From a virus: a stretch of 52,944 nt of DNA. The translations under genes and the position numbers were made by a program. The stretch covers positions 1-52,944 of the IMG/VR virus record IMGVR_UViG_3300046460_000200; one strand, given 5' to 3'. Shown in pieces: positions 39,579 through 46,270 of this stretch (within the stretch, counting starts at the first letter, position 1; the number at the start of each line of letters is the position of its first letter). The notes below the pieces were generated by a model. The model was not told the origin of the DNA and searched no databases. It saw only the letters and a program-made list of their open reading frames with translations.

Positions 39579-41767
39579 CCCCGGCCCCAGTGCTTGATCA
39601 GGCGACCCGAGCGGTCGACGACGGCGACCTCGTCATAACGGCCGCTGGCGGCGAGGCCTTCGCCGATCTCGCGGGCGGCGTCCTCGGTAAGGGCGGCGAC
39701 CTCGGTCCCGATCGCGTCGTCAGGTCGGAAGGCTCGCGCGACATAGTTGAAGGTCTTGGCGAGGAACACGGCCGCGCTTTCGTCCTCCAGCTCGTCCTCA
39801 TCGGTGGGTTGCGAGGCGACCCTTTCGGTGATGTCGGGCAGGGGCGCGGGGTCGAAGGCTTCGGGCTCGGCTCTAACCGCAGCCGGCACGGTCAGCCAGC
39901 TCGTGTAGTAGCGCTGGCCGGAGGCCTCGTGCGCGATGAGCTGTTCGCGGGCCAGGCCTTCGTGCTGGGCGCCTTCGAGCGTCTCATCGTCGACCTGTTG
40001 GATCAGGTCCCAGGCCGCCTGTGTGGGAACGCAGAGGAAGCCCGTCCCACTGGAGGCCTGGATGAACATGATCATGCGCTTGATCGTCAGGCCATTGGCC
40101 ACGACCGCGTGTCGGCAGGACGAGAAGTCGCTCGCCACCTTCGCGCCGCGCATCTGGCCGCCGCGCGCCTCGACGCCTTCCTTGGTGGTCTTGTGGATCA
40201 CCTCGGTCAGGGCCAGGAATTCGGCGTCGGTCAGGTTGCGGGCGGCGGGCTGCGGATTGGCGGGGGCCGCGCCGGTTTCCGGCGCCGCGTCGCGCGCGGC
40301 GTCGCTGGTCAGCGAGGCGGGGACCTCCTGCGGCGTGGTATTGACCTCGCGGATCGCGGCGGCGAAGTCGTCGCGCGGCGGCGCGCGATCGTCGGGCCGC
40401 ACCTGAAGGCCGACCAGATGCTCCGGCACAACGGGTTCAGGGGCGGGCGGCGCGACGGGCGGGGGATCGGCCGGGCGCGGCGGTGGCGGCTTCAGGAAGG
40501 TCGTGCCGAAGGTGTCGCCTTCCTTGCGGAGCTGTTCGCCAAAGCCCCCGAGGACTTCGAGACGCAGCTCCGTCACCCACGCCAGCAACGCCTCGCCGAG
40601 GTCGCCGTGCTCGACCGGCCCCAACTGCTCGCGGATCCACGCCTCGGCCAGGGGCGTCACCGCGGCCTGGGTGTCGCCGATGGGATTGCGCTTGTCGTTG
40701 ACCAGGTAGAGCGTCTCGGCGCTGGACCAGTGGCCGCCGCCCGGCGGCGTCGAGATCCGCGTAAGACCCGTCATGCGGCCCGCGCCGACGAACTCGCCGT
40801 CGTTGGTCTGATGCAGGGCGTTGACGTCGTTGAACGACTTCAGCGCCAGCTCGGCGATCAGCAGGGTCAGGCGGTCGCGCTTCTCCAGCGCGGTGACGTA
40901 CTTGGGGACGGTGACCGTGTCGCGCAGGTCTTCCCAGGTGAAGGTGCGTTTGATGGTCTCGTTGCGCGCCTTGGCGGCGTGGTAGGCGCGCTCGCTTTCG
41001 ACATAGCGGGCCTTGTCTTCCGCGCTCGCGCCGGTCTTGGGGTGCGTGACCTTCAAGGCGATCTGGATGTAACGGTCGGTCCGGTCGGCCACCTTGGCGA
41101 GCTGCTGCACCGTGCGATGGTGTCGCTCGTGCAGGGTGCGGATGCCGACGGCGATCTCCAGATTGTTGAGGTCGGCGCGGTGCAGGTTCTCGACGAGACC
41201 GGCCTCCAGGACATCGGCGTCGCCGCCCTCGTGGATCGACAGGATCTCGCGATGATCGGCCGGCCAGACGCCGCGTTCGATTAGCCGGCCCCAGGCGCGG
41301 ACCCGCCGCTCGCCCATCACCAGTCGCCAGCGACCGTCGGACGTCATCCTCACGCGAGGCTTCTGCAGGATGCCTCGCTCGGCGATCCCGTCGGCGAATT
41401 CGTCGATGCTCTCCTGCTCCAGGCCGGTGTCGGTTCTGGCGTTGTCGGGATCGAACTCGATCTCATCGAACCGCAGGGCCACGTGACCGGCCGGGGTCGC
41501 GGTTTCGTCCTCGCCCTCGCCATTGGCGCGGTCCAGGGCCTTGATGCCGTTCCTCGCCGCGTCGGTCAGCAGGTAGGGGATGCCGGCGTCCGTATCGGGA
41601 TTGGTGACGATCAGGCCTTGCTGTTCCAGCACGCCCAGATCGCGGGCCATGTGGTTGCGCACGCGGCCGGACATCTCGGCCAGCTCGGTCATCGAAGTCC
41701 AACCGCCTTGGTCCAGAACGCGCAGTAGGCGCTCGGCCGAGACGAGGTCGCGGGTGATGAGGGTCAT
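39575..41767 (-). CDS. ParB-like DNA-binding protein with N-terminal winged helix
   Basis: This 730-residue protein begins with a winged-helix-like domain (about 1-75: LISAERLL-type start, TSMTELAEMSGRVRNH). It continues with a ParB/sulfiredoxin-fold domain (about 95-205), whose hallmark is VMGERRVRAWGRLIE, followed by VENLHRADLNNLEIA. A helix-turn-helix (TVQQLAKVADRTDRYIQIAL, about 220-240) follows. A Pro-rich linker (about 440-530) leads to an unknown C-terminal region. ParB proteins bind palindromic sites; KorB and related ones use dispersed operators. No ParA gene is present. A regulatory or nucleoprotein role is likely. The GGAGCC before ATG 41767 supports this start. Confidence 0.82.
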   Translation of the reverse strand: MTLITRDLVSAERLLRVLDQGGWTSMTELAEMSGRVRNHMARDLGVLEQQGLIVTNPDTDAGIPYLLTDAARNGIKALDRANGEGEDETATPAGHVALRFDEIEFDPDNARTDTGLEQESIDEFADGIAERGILQKPRVRMTSDGRWRLVMGERRVRAWGRLIERGVWPADHREILSIHEGGDADVLEAGLVENLHRADLNNLEIAVGIRTLHERHHRTVQQLAKVADRTDRYIQIALKVTHPKTGASAEDKARYVESERAYHAAKARNETIKRTFTWEDLRDTVTVPKYVTALEKRDRLTLLIAELALKSFNDVNALHQTNDGEFVGAGRMTGLTRISTPPGGGHWSSAETLYLVNDKRNPIGDTQAAVTPLAEAWIREQLGPVEHGDLGEALLAWVTELRLEVLGGFGEQLRKEGDTFGTTFLKPPPPRPADPPPVAPPAPEPVVPEHLVGLQVRPDDRAPPRDDFAAAIREVNTTPQEVPASLTSDAARDAAPETGAAPANPQPAARNLTDAEFLALTEVIHKTTKEGVEARGGQMRGAKVASDFSSCRHAVVANGLTIKRMIMFIQASSGTGFLCVPTQAAWDLIQQVDDETLEGAQHEGLAREQLIAHEASGQRYYTSWLTVPAAVRAEPEAFDPAPLPDITERVASQPTDEDELEDESAAVFLAKTFNYVARAFRPDDAIGTEVAALTEDAAREIGEGLAASGRYDEVAVVDRSGRLIKHWGRG

Positions 41768-41778
41768 GACGGCTCCGG

Positions 41779-41973
41779 TCAGACGTGGTCGAAGCGGCTG
41801 GCGCGGAACCAGCCGGAGTGTTCGGGGAAGTGGAGAAGCGAGCCGTCGTCGCTGACCTTGAGGACACGGGTGATCGCGCCCTCGGTCCACGGGGCGCGGC
41901 CCTTGCCGGGCAGTCTCAGGCCCGACAGGTCGACGACGCGGGCGGCGTCGCCGGCCTTCCAGCGCCGGGTCAT
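41779..41973 (-). CDS. Small KOW-like phage protein
   Basis: This 64-residue protein has a small barrel-like pattern (KAGDAARVVDLSGLRLPGKG, then a HSGWFRASRFDHV end) seen in small phage proteins. It overlaps the upstream stop (ATGA). Function unknown. Confidence 0.65.
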   Translation of the reverse strand: MTRRWKAGDAARVVDLSGLRLPGKGRAPWTEGAITRVLKVSDDGSLLHFPEHSGWFRASRFDHV

Positions 41974-42323
41974 CGGGCGCCTCTCAGGCGCTGGTGCTGT
42001 TTGAGACCGTCGTGCGCGCTGGCGGCCTCGCCCATGGACAGACCGCTCCAGACGAAGGCGTAGACGTGGTGGGGCTTGCGCGGGGCGTGGACGGCGATCT
42101 CGCCGTTGTCCATCTCGGCCAACTCGACCAGGTCGGCGGTCAGGCCCAGCCGGTCCAGCAGCGCGAACAGGGCTTGGCCAGGTCGGCGGTTCGAGACCGT
42201 CAGGCCGCGCTGGCGATCGTTGATGGCGGCGGTTTCACAGCCAGGCGCATAGGGCGTCAGGTGGAAGGTGACGTCGCGCTTGTCGGTCGGGCCAACCACA
42301 CGCTGGGCGGTGGCGGCCATCAT
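41970..42323 (-). CDS. Hypothetical left-operon protein
   Basis: This 117-residue protein has DVTFHLTPYAPGCETAAIND and later FVWSGLSMGEAASAHDGLKQ. The first ATG overlaps the upstream TGA. No family recognised. Confidence 0.65.
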   Translation of the reverse strand: MMAATAQRVVGPTDKRDVTFHLTPYAPGCETAAINDRQRGLTVSNRRPGQALFALLDRLGLTADLVELAEMDNGEIAVHAPRKPHHVYAFVWSGLSMGEAASAHDGLKQHQRLRGAR

Positions 42324-42709
42324 CGGGCCAGCCTCGCGGCAAGCTGGCGCACCAGGGCGCGAAGTGGCGATCGGGCTGGCGGCAGGCGCAGGACGATGCC
42401 GCCGAACAGCAGCTCTTCTGTCAGGACGCCGGTCTCGATCGCGGCGATGGCGCGGGCCATCGGCGTGGGCGCCTCGACCGTCCAGGGGCCGAGGTCGTCC
42501 ATGTATCGGGGCTGGCTCTCGCTGCGCGCGATATGATCCCAGCGTTTGGCGGCTTCTCGGTAGGCGCCGTCGTTCAGATTACGGGCCGCCATCGCCATGG
42601 CGCGGCGGGCCTCGTCGACGGTGAGGGCAGGCTTGGTCTTGCCGTGGAAAGCGGCGGGATAGATCACCTCACCCGAACGGCGTTCGGCGGTGGCGGGAGT
42701 GGGCGACAT
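42320..42709 (-). CDS. First gene of the left operon, hypothetical
   Basis: This 129-residue protein starts at ATG 42709 with GAGGA five bases upstream; ATG 42727 has no ribosome site. It contains a helical segment (KPALTVDEARRAMAMAARNL) and ends in a basic, hydrophobic helix. It is nearest to the operator pair at 42826-42868 and so is first to be expressed when repression is lifted. Confidence 0.65.
   Translation of the reverse strand: MSPTPATAERRSGEVIYPAAFHGKTKPALTVDEARRAMAMAARNLNDGAYREAAKRWDHIARSESQPRYMDDLGPWTVEAPTPMARAIAAIETGVLTEELLFGGIVLRLPPARSPLRALVRQLAARLAR
42674..42686. repeat. Dispersed palindrome site 10 (CGAACGGCGTTCG)
   Basis: A full match with centre G on the plus strand, near the 5' end of the first left-operon gene. 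Confidence 0.85.
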
Positions 42710-42825
42710 CGCGTCCTCATCCCGCACCGGAGCGATATGGGGCTCGCTAAAGCCTCAACGCCTTCCAGTCCCCGGATGATCGCCCTGTGCGCTCACTCGT
42801 CCGGTGCGGGTGAGCTAACGGGTAG

Positions 42826-42839
42826 TACGATGTTTCGTA
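42826..42839. promoter_or_regulatory. Repressor operator O1, TACGA-N4-TCGTA
   Basis: TACGA-TGTT-TCGTA; same inverted repeat as the pair between repressor and cro. It lies in the gap before the left operon, as an OL-like site. Confidence 0.82.
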
Positions 42840-42854
42840 ATTCTCAAGCGAAAA

Positions 42855-42868
42855 TACGAAAGATCGTA
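42855..42868. promoter_or_regulatory. Repressor operator O2, TACGA-N4-TCGTA
   Basis: TACGA-AAGA-TCGTA, 29 bp centre to centre from O1, close to three helical turns, which suits cooperative repressor binding. The core is identical to O4. Confidence 0.82.
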
Positions 42869-42895
42869 ATTTCGCATACTGCCGCTCGCTCGACT

Positions 42896-42923
42896 TTGTC
42901 GCGGGGGAGGGTGAATTATCTTT
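42896..42923 (+). promoter_or_regulatory. Possible promoter of the lipoprotein gene
   Basis: TTGTCG (42896) and AATTATCTT (42914-42922) form a Caulobacter-like pair with a short spacer. It lies 27 bp beyond O2, so it may escape repression and work in the lysogen. Weak evidence. Confidence 0.35.
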
Positions 42924-42943
42924 GTGAAATTGGGGGTACCATC

Positions 42944-43498
42944 ATGAACCAGCGTCTTGGGTCGATCGCCTTGGTGATCGCAGCAGTGCTTTTGTCGGGC
43001 TGTGAAACGACCGCGTCGTATCCGTATCAGCCGTCGACCCGAAACGTGATCAGCATGCAGAACGCCATGAAGCCAACAGGCTCGAAGCTGTCGGTCGGAG
43101 CGTTTGACGCTGCACCAGGGGTGTCAGATCGGCCGACGTGTCGAGGACTCGGGCCTGTGGATGTGGCACCGGGCAAGTCAATTCCTCGATACCTTTCAGA
43201 CGCCCTTCAGCAAGAGCTGTTTATGGCGGGGGCGTACGACCAAGAGTCTACGCCAGTCACGGGCACGGTGGAGGTCGTCGACCTCGATACGCTCGGTACT
43301 GGCACTTGGAAATTGGCGATCAAGTTGAGGTCGCCGAAGCGGCCGGCGGGCTACCAGGTCACTACGGCTTACAGCTTTTCGTCCAGTTTCTCGGCAGTTT
43401 CGGCTTGTCGCAACGCCGCGGCGGCCTTCGGGCCAGCGGTGCAAGATCTACTCGGAAAGGCTGTCGACAGCCCGGAGTTTGCGACGCTTTGGCGCTAG
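42944..43498 (+). CDS. Lipoprotein beside the repressor, candidate lysogenic conversion factor
   Basis: This 184-residue protein has a lipoprotein signal (lipobox LLSGC, Cys18). The mature part has a strand-rich domain with TGTVEVVDLDTLGTGTWKLA, similar in style to small outer-membrane lipoproteins. GGGGG lies before the ATG. Its codon use is less GC-biased than neighbours. It ends with a four-base overlap with the convergent repressor stop. Genes in this location (compare lambda rex) are often expressed in lysogens and block related phages; that is inference. Confidence 0.75.
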   Translation: MNQRLGSIALVIAAVLLSGCETTASYPYQPSTRNVISMQNAMKPTGSKLSVGAFDAAPGVSDRPTCRGLGPVDVAPGKSIPRYLSDALQQELFMAGAYDQESTPVTGTVEVVDLDTLGTGTWKLAIKLRSPKRPAGYQVTTAYSFSSSFSAVSACRNAAAAFGPAVQDLLGKAVDSPEFATLWR

Positions 43499-44085
43499 CG
43501 GCGGGGAGTAAGCGACTTTACCTTGGCGGCCCACATGATTTCTTGGTCAGTCATCGTGCCCTCGGTTTGCGAAGCAAGATGGTAGAAGCCTTCAGTTTTG
43601 CTGGGCTTCACCTTCTTCACGAGGATGCGGCCGTCGGGTAGTCCAACGACGCAAAGTTGATTGAAGAGGTCTGGCGTTACTGGCGACCGCACGTCATCGT
43701 AAAAGACCAGCCACTCTTCGAAAAACTCACCGAGGCTCTGCCCTCGTATCTCGACCGCTACGGTATGATCGGTCGATCCTTCTGGGGCGGTCACGTAGTC
43801 AAACGGTCCTTGGCCGGCCGCGTACAGCACGGCTTCTGCTCCAGCTTGGACGTAGCCGACGACAGGAACGGTCGTGGTTGCTCCGAACATGTCAGAAACC
43901 GACGCGGAGAATGCCTCGCTAATCGCCTCCTGGGTTGTTCCCTTGAGGCTTTGCGTCTTGCCGCCGAGGTAGCTGTAGAGGGTAGATCCAGGGACGTTGG
44001 CGACGGCCTTGACGTTGGCCACGCCGCCATGGGCCTCGACCCATTGTCGGAAGGCCTCCCGGCGCCGCTCGATGATCTCGCTCAT
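43495..44085 (-). CDS. CI-type repressor with S24 (LexA-like) peptidase domain
   Basis: This 196-residue protein has an N-terminal DNA-binding domain (about 5-65) and a C-terminal S24 domain. The Ala81-Gly82 cleavage site is in VGYVQAGAEA. The likely catalytic Ser117 is in IRGQSLGE, and the lysine is in ILVKKVK (157 or 158). The protein would self-cleave when RecA is activated. I chose ATG 44085 for the complete HTH domain. It diverges from the cro-like gene across O3 and O4. Confidence 0.88.
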   Translation of the reverse strand: MSEIIERRREAFRQWVEAHGGVANVKAVANVPGSTLYSYLGGKTQSLKGTTQEAISEAFSASVSDMFGATTTVPVVGYVQAGAEAVLYAAGQGPFDYVTAPEGSTDHTVAVEIRGQSLGEFFEEWLVFYDDVRSPVTPDLFNQLCVVGLPDGRILVKKVKPSKTEGFYHLASQTEGTMTDQEIMWAAKVKSLTPRR

Positions 44086-44121
44086 TCCAAACGTCTGGCC
44101 GACGAAGGAAGGGTTGAGAAC

Positions 44122-44135
44122 TACGATCTTTCGTA
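44122..44135. promoter_or_regulatory. Repressor operator O3, TACGA-N4-TCGTA
   Basis: TACGA-TCTT-TCGTA, followed by ATTTC as at O2. It lies between the divergent repressor and cro genes. Confidence 0.85.
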
Positions 44136-44152
44136 ATTTCACTTGCGCGGAG

Positions 44153-44166
44153 TACGAAAGATCGTA
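44153..44166. promoter_or_regulatory. Repressor operator O4, TACGA-N4-TCGTA
   Basis: TACGA-AAGA-TCGTA, 31 bp centre to centre from O3. It ends 11 bases before the cro-like ATG and so should cover the -10 region of its promoter. Confidence 0.85.
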
Positions 44167-44177
44167 ATCCTCCGCGA

Positions 44178-44396
44178 ATGTCGCCGATCTCCAGCACAAT
44201 TCAGACGGTTCGCCAGTCCGCCCAAAAGGTAGGTCTGGGTGAATTGGCCCGCGAGGCGGGGGTTCCCTACACAACGGTAAAGTCATTTGCCGACCGAGGA
44301 TGGGAGCACAAAAACTTCGAAGTGCTCGAACGCCTTTGGTGCGCCGCCGAGAGGCTTCGTGAGCGCGACAGCGCCAGCGCGGTTGTCGCGCCATGA
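44178..44396 (+). CDS. Cro-like regulator
   Basis: This 72-residue protein has a helix-turn-helix (LGELAREAGVPYTTVKSFAD, about 20-39) and little else, the size of Cro proteins. It diverges from the repressor. No Shine-Dalgarno is present and the promoter elements lie so close that the transcript could be leaderless. Confidence 0.78.
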   Translation: MSPISSTIQTVRQSAQKVGLGELAREAGVPYTTVKSFADRGWEHKNFEVLERLWCAAERLRERDSASAVVAP

Positions 44397-44407
44397 TGCG
44401 ACGGTTT

Positions 44408-44665
44408 TCATCGAACAGGCTGCGCCATTTCGAGCGCGCGATCCGCGATCGCTTCCAGGGTATCCGTCATGATGGCGCGGCGCTCGCGACGAACGCCGTT
44501 CGTCTCGAAGGGCAGGTCCTCGGTCGGGGGCAGGACGCTCGTGAACAGATCGCAAGCCCGCGCCGCGTCGCGCGGGTTCAGCTCGGTCAAGCGGCTGGCC
44601 AGCAGAACGGCTGTCGCGTGGGCGACCGCTTCCAGCCGTGCGGCGAGGATCTCGGTGGTGCTCAT
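44408..44665 (-). CDS. Hypothetical protein, convergent with cro
   Basis: This 85-residue protein is helical (TTEILAARLEAVAHATAVLL at the start). ATG 44665 follows GAGAGG. It lies on the minus strand between two plus-strand regulators, so it may be read from the gap at 44666-44745. The palindrome at 44490 is inside. Unknown function. Confidence 0.55.
   Translation of the reverse strand: MSTTEILAARLEAVAHATAVLLASRLTELNPRDAARACDLFTSVLPPTEDLPFETNGVRRERRAIMTDTLEAIADRALEMAQPVR
44490..44502. repeat. Dispersed palindrome site 11 (CGAACGCCGTTCG)
   Basis: A full match with centre C, inside the minus-strand gene between cro and the CII-like gene. Confidence 0.85.
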
Positions 44666-44722
44666 CGTTGCGCCCCTCTCATTTCGCGGCGGACGGTGAG
44701 TCGAAACGTCGCGGGCGTCGAG

Positions 44723-44747
44723 ATTGCAAATCGCGGAGGTTTGCAAT
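44723..44747. promoter_or_regulatory. Inverted repeat over the CII-like gene's ribosome site
   Basis: ATTGCAAA (44723-44730) and TTTGCAAT (44740-44747) form a perfect 8-bp inverted repeat with nine bases between. These include the GGAGG of the next gene, and the right arm ends in the ATG. It may be an operator for autoregulation, or an RNA hairpin that hides the ribosome site. Confidence 0.6.
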
Positions 44748-45183
44748 GTCGCGCGCGCTGACCCCTGGCGAGCTGAAGGCCTTGGTTCGCCAGCTCGTGA
44801 CCGCCGTCGGCGGCGTCGAGGCCGCCGCCGTGATCTTGGACGTCACCCACCAATGGGTCTCGGACCTGCAAAACGTCAACAAGTCCGCGCAGATGACCGT
44901 CTTGCAAATCTGCGCCCTGGAGGCTGTGGCCGGGCGCGATGTCGTCACTGGCGCTGCGTCTCGCGCCATTCGCGGCCCCGACGTGGAGGCGATCGGCAGC
45001 GTTGCGGTCCAGACCGTCTCGGGCGCCGCCGACCTGATGGCCCGCGTCCACGCCATGGACGCCGACGGCAAGCGCGACGCGGGCGAAATCCGCGACGTCC
45101 AGGCTGCCGCTCAAACACATCTGAAGCGCGCCGTCGAAGTGGTCGCCGCGGCGTCGCGCCTACAACCGGGAGAGAGCCGATGA
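44746..45183 (+). CDS. CII/YdaS-like phage regulator
   Basis: This 145-residue protein has a helix-turn-helix domain (LVTAVGGVEAAAVILDVTHQ, about 17-36) with a CII-like layout, followed by a helical C-terminal part. GGAGG is seven bases before the ATG. It is the first gene of the right operon after cro. It may activate or repress early promoters. Confidence 0.68.
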   Translation: MSRALTPGELKALVRQLVTAVGGVEAAAVILDVTHQWVSDLQNVNKSAQMTVLQICALEAVAGRDVVTGAASRAIRGPDVEAIGSVAVQTVSGAADLMARVHAMDADGKRDAGEIRDVQAAAQTHLKRAVEVVAAASRLQPGESR

Positions 45184-45569
45184 GGCGTTCCTTCCATCCA
45201 TCCTACGGCAAGTACAAGGCCACGCCGCTGGCCAAGCCGCCGACTGATCGGCGCGCGTGGCTGGCCATGCTGGAGCGCGCGGCCGAGGCCGTGACCGGCG
45301 ATCCGACGGCCCGGCCGCTGGACTTCGCCGCCAGCCTCAAGGGCCTGAACGGCGACAATTTCCCGGTCGGCGCCACCGACGGCCGCAGGCGCTGGGCGAA
45401 GATCTTCGTCGAGCAGGCGCGCCTCTGGGTCGATGCCGGTCCGGCCACGCGAACGGCGTTCGCGCCCGCCCTGGCGATCGAGGCCAAGGCGCTCACCGAC
45501 ATTCTGATCGAGCAGGGCGCGGCCGAGGCCGCCGCGTCACGCGAACGCATGGGTTTTAGGGAGGATTGA
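45180..45569 (+). CDS. Hypothetical right-operon protein
   Basis: This 129-residue protein begins with a basic Pro-rich stretch (SFHPSYGKYKATPLAKPP) and continues helical, with a conserved-looking DGRRRWAKIFVEQARLWVD. It overlaps the previous stop (ATGA). No family recognised. Confidence 0.65.
   Translation: MRRSFHPSYGKYKATPLAKPPTDRRAWLAMLERAAEAVTGDPTARPLDFAASLKGLNGDNFPVGATDGRRRWAKIFVEQARLWVDAGPATRTAFAPALAIEAKALTDILIEQGAAEAAASRERMGFRED
45450..45462. repeat. Dispersed palindrome site 12 (CGAACGGCGTTCG)
   Basis: A full match with centre G, 15 bp of symmetry, coding for TRTAFAP in the gene at 45180. Confidence 0.85.
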
Positions 45570-45571
45570 TC

Positions 45572-46270
45572 ATGACAACTCTGGAGGGGCTGACGTTCGG
45601 CCACCCCAAGGTCGACTTGGCCGTCGAGACGGCTCTGCTGGCCTATGGCGACAATCGCGAGGACGTCTTCCACGGCGTCTGCACGCGGGATCGCCGCTGC
45701 CTGACGGTGGCGGCCTCGGCGCTGCACGACGCCGGGATCATGTCGCTGGCCGAGGCCGTGCGCACCCTGGGTCTGAACGAGAAGGGCGTGCGCGTGACGC
45801 GCAGCCGCAAGAGCATGGCGTTCCGCCTCGTCGAAGAGGTGGTGATCGACGTGCTGAACGGCGAGACCCGCGACGTCGAGGCCGTGGCGCGACAGGTCGC
45901 CAGCAACGCGGCCAAGGCCGCCGCGGCGTCGCGACGATGGACGCCCGAGGCCCGCGAGGCCTTCAAGGCGCCGGAAGCGGTCGCCAAGCGTGCGGCGGCC
46001 CGGCGGGCGACGTTCGACGCTAATCCAGAGCTGAAGGCGCGAATGGCTGATCAGCTGCGGGCCAATCTGGAGAGGGCCAACGCGGCGCGGGCCGAGAAGC
46101 GCGCGGCGGGTCTGATGCCTCCGGCCAAGCGTCGCGGGCCGCCCGAGCACGTGGCCCGCAAGGCCCCCTACATCCGCCGGTTCCTCGACGCGGGGTGGAG
46201 CCAGAACGAGACCGCGCACCTGTTTGACGTGACCTGGCGCACGGTCGCGTCGGTGGCCAAACATGGCTGA
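45572..46270 (+). CDS. Hypothetical protein with C-terminal helix-turn-helix
   Basis: This 232-residue protein ends with a helix-turn-helix-like segment (AGWSQNETAHLFDVTWRTVA). The middle is a highly charged Ala/Arg helix (about 110-185). GGGAGG precedes the ATG at 45572. It overlaps the methyltransferase start by eight bases. It is likely a DNA-binding early regulator. Confidence 0.65.
   Translation: MTTLEGLTFGHPKVDLAVETALLAYGDNREDVFHGVCTRDRRCLTVAASALHDAGIMSLAEAVRTLGLNEKGVRVTRSRKSMAFRLVEEVVIDVLNGETRDVEAVARQVASNAAKAAAASRRWTPEAREAFKAPEAVAKRAAARRATFDANPELKARMADQLRANLERANAARAEKRAAGLMPPAKRRGPPEHVARKAPYIRRFLDAGWSQNETAHLFDVTWRTVASVAKHG

Noticed and set aside
39590-41284. 564-residue open frame on the plus strand
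   Set aside because: Antisense to the ParB-like gene; no recognisable domain.
44723-44744. CII-type TTGC-N6-TTGC activation site
   Set aside because: The TTGC copies are 17 bases apart start to start, not 10; the inverted repeat explains them better.
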